From assembly GCA_029210865.1 (NCBI GenBank), contig JARGGE010000184.1, positions 1 through 6,086 on the forward strand: DNA of 6,086 nucleotides, read 5' to 3'. Below, piece after piece: positions 5,797 to 6,086 of the stretch (its first letter is position 1; every line of letters starts with the position of its first letter). Both the position numbers and the translations under genes were made by a program. Under the pieces are notes generated by a model, which worked only from the letters and a program-made list of their open reading frames with translations, was not told the origin of the DNA and made no database searches. The stretch is from Trueperaceae bacterium (GTDB lineage Bacteria > Deinococcota > Deinococci > Deinococcales > Trueperaceae).

Positions 5797-6086
5797 ATGC
5801 CCACGATCTTCGAGCGCCTGTCCGCCCTCGCCGCCCTCGACGCCGTCTCGGGTCAGGAGCAACCGGTCGTCGCCTACCTGCAGGAGGCCCTGGCCGGGGT
5901 CGCCGATGAGGTCACGGTCGACGCCGTCGGCAACCTCTACGCCGTGCGGCGCGGCGCGCGCCCCTGCGATCGGGCCGGGAGATCGGCCTCGTCGAGCTGT
6001 GGAGCGACGAGGATCCGCGGCCCCCTGGGAGTGGGCATCGTCGGCTGCAGCGGCGGCGGAGAGAGGCTGACCAGCTCGCCGCCCAC
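5797..6086 (+). CDS. M42-family aminopeptidase-like protein, N-terminal part (3' partial, possibly broken)
   Basis: The ATG opens a frame that stays open to the right edge (96 codons). Residues 1-53 resemble the N-terminus of M42 (FrvX/PepA-like) metallo-aminopeptidases: LSALAALDAVSGQEQPV (8-24), where the family has its S-G-x-E motif, and VDAVGNLYAVRRG (41-53), matching the D-x-x-G-N strand. In the family the next 10-20 residues give a G-P-x-(hydrophobic)-A-A-H-x-D-E stretch that carries metal ligands. Here the text after about 5965 reads CDRAGRSASSSCG and onward and shows no such motif in any plus frame. The codons also become less typical (GGA, AGA, TGT). Either the sequence is wrong or chimeric near the end, or the gene is damaged. 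The intact enzyme would be a cytosolic metal-dependent peptidase. Upstream, GATGAT lies 5 nt before the ATG, an imperfect version of the box seen at other starts. Confidence 0.6.
   Translation, partial: MPTIFERLSALAALDAVSGQEQPVVAYLQEALAGVADEVTVDAVGNLYAVRRGARPCDRAGRSASSSCGATRIRGPLGVGIVGCSGGGERLTSSPP

Noticed and set aside
5400..5804. Overlapping minus-strand frame that uses the ATG at 5750
   Set aside because: It is out of frame with the CHAD motifs and its translation is Arg/Pro-rich without a domain.
6019..6060. GPLGVGIVGCSGGG near the right edge, like the G-x-G-x-x-G start of a Rossmann oxidoreductase
   Set aside because: It lies in the aberrant end in frame with the M42 start, has no supporting downstream sequence, and short Gly/Val runs arise easily in such DNA.

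Overview
The window is a strongly GC-rich bacterial segment. The genes have third codon positions that are almost all G or C, and long antisense reading frames appear as a by-product of that composition. My best guess is a member of the Deinococcota, close to Trueperaceae. The reasons are the gene mix (M42 peptidase, CHAD protein, AzgA-type permease) and start sites that look leaderless with a TANNNT box. A high-GC actinobacterium shares the last trait and cannot be excluded. I see no rRNA, tRNA, CRISPR array, transposase or phage gene.

Layout, left to right. (1) 2-583, plus: the C-terminal part of a B12-binding-type radical SAM protein, cut by the left edge. (2) 605-1363, minus: a membrane protein of about seven helices that I do not recognise, convergent with (1) across a 21-bp gap. 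(3) 1430-1936, minus: a CAP/SCP-domain (YkwD-like) secreted lipoprotein. (4) 1996-3351, minus: an MFS transporter of the SLC45/sugar-cation symporter type. (5) 3500-4816, plus: an NCS2 AzgA/PbuG-type purine permease, divergent from (4). (6) 4873-5742, minus: a stand-alone CHAD-domain protein, convergent with (5). (7) 5797-6086, plus: the start of an M42 aminopeptidase-like gene, divergent from (6), running off the right edge.

The genes do not form one pathway. The plausible units are a minus-strand run (MFS, CAP lipoprotein, membrane protein), though each member has its own promoter-like box, and several single genes. Purine uptake, probable sugar export or import, a secreted CAP protein, a polyphosphate-linked CHAD protein and peptide turnover are ordinary housekeeping or accessory functions.

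The most informative signal is regulatory. Four starts (membrane protein, CAP lipoprotein, MFS, CHAD) have TANNNT placed 6-7 nt before a GTG or ATG, as expected for leaderless transcripts. The purine permease instead has a clear Shine-Dalgarno sequence and a separate -10-like box. The second odd point is the right end: the M42 gene matches its family for about 55 codons and then stops resembling it at about 5965, before the first catalytic motif. That suggests an assembly or sequence problem, or a broken gene. I found no convincing new multi-gene system.
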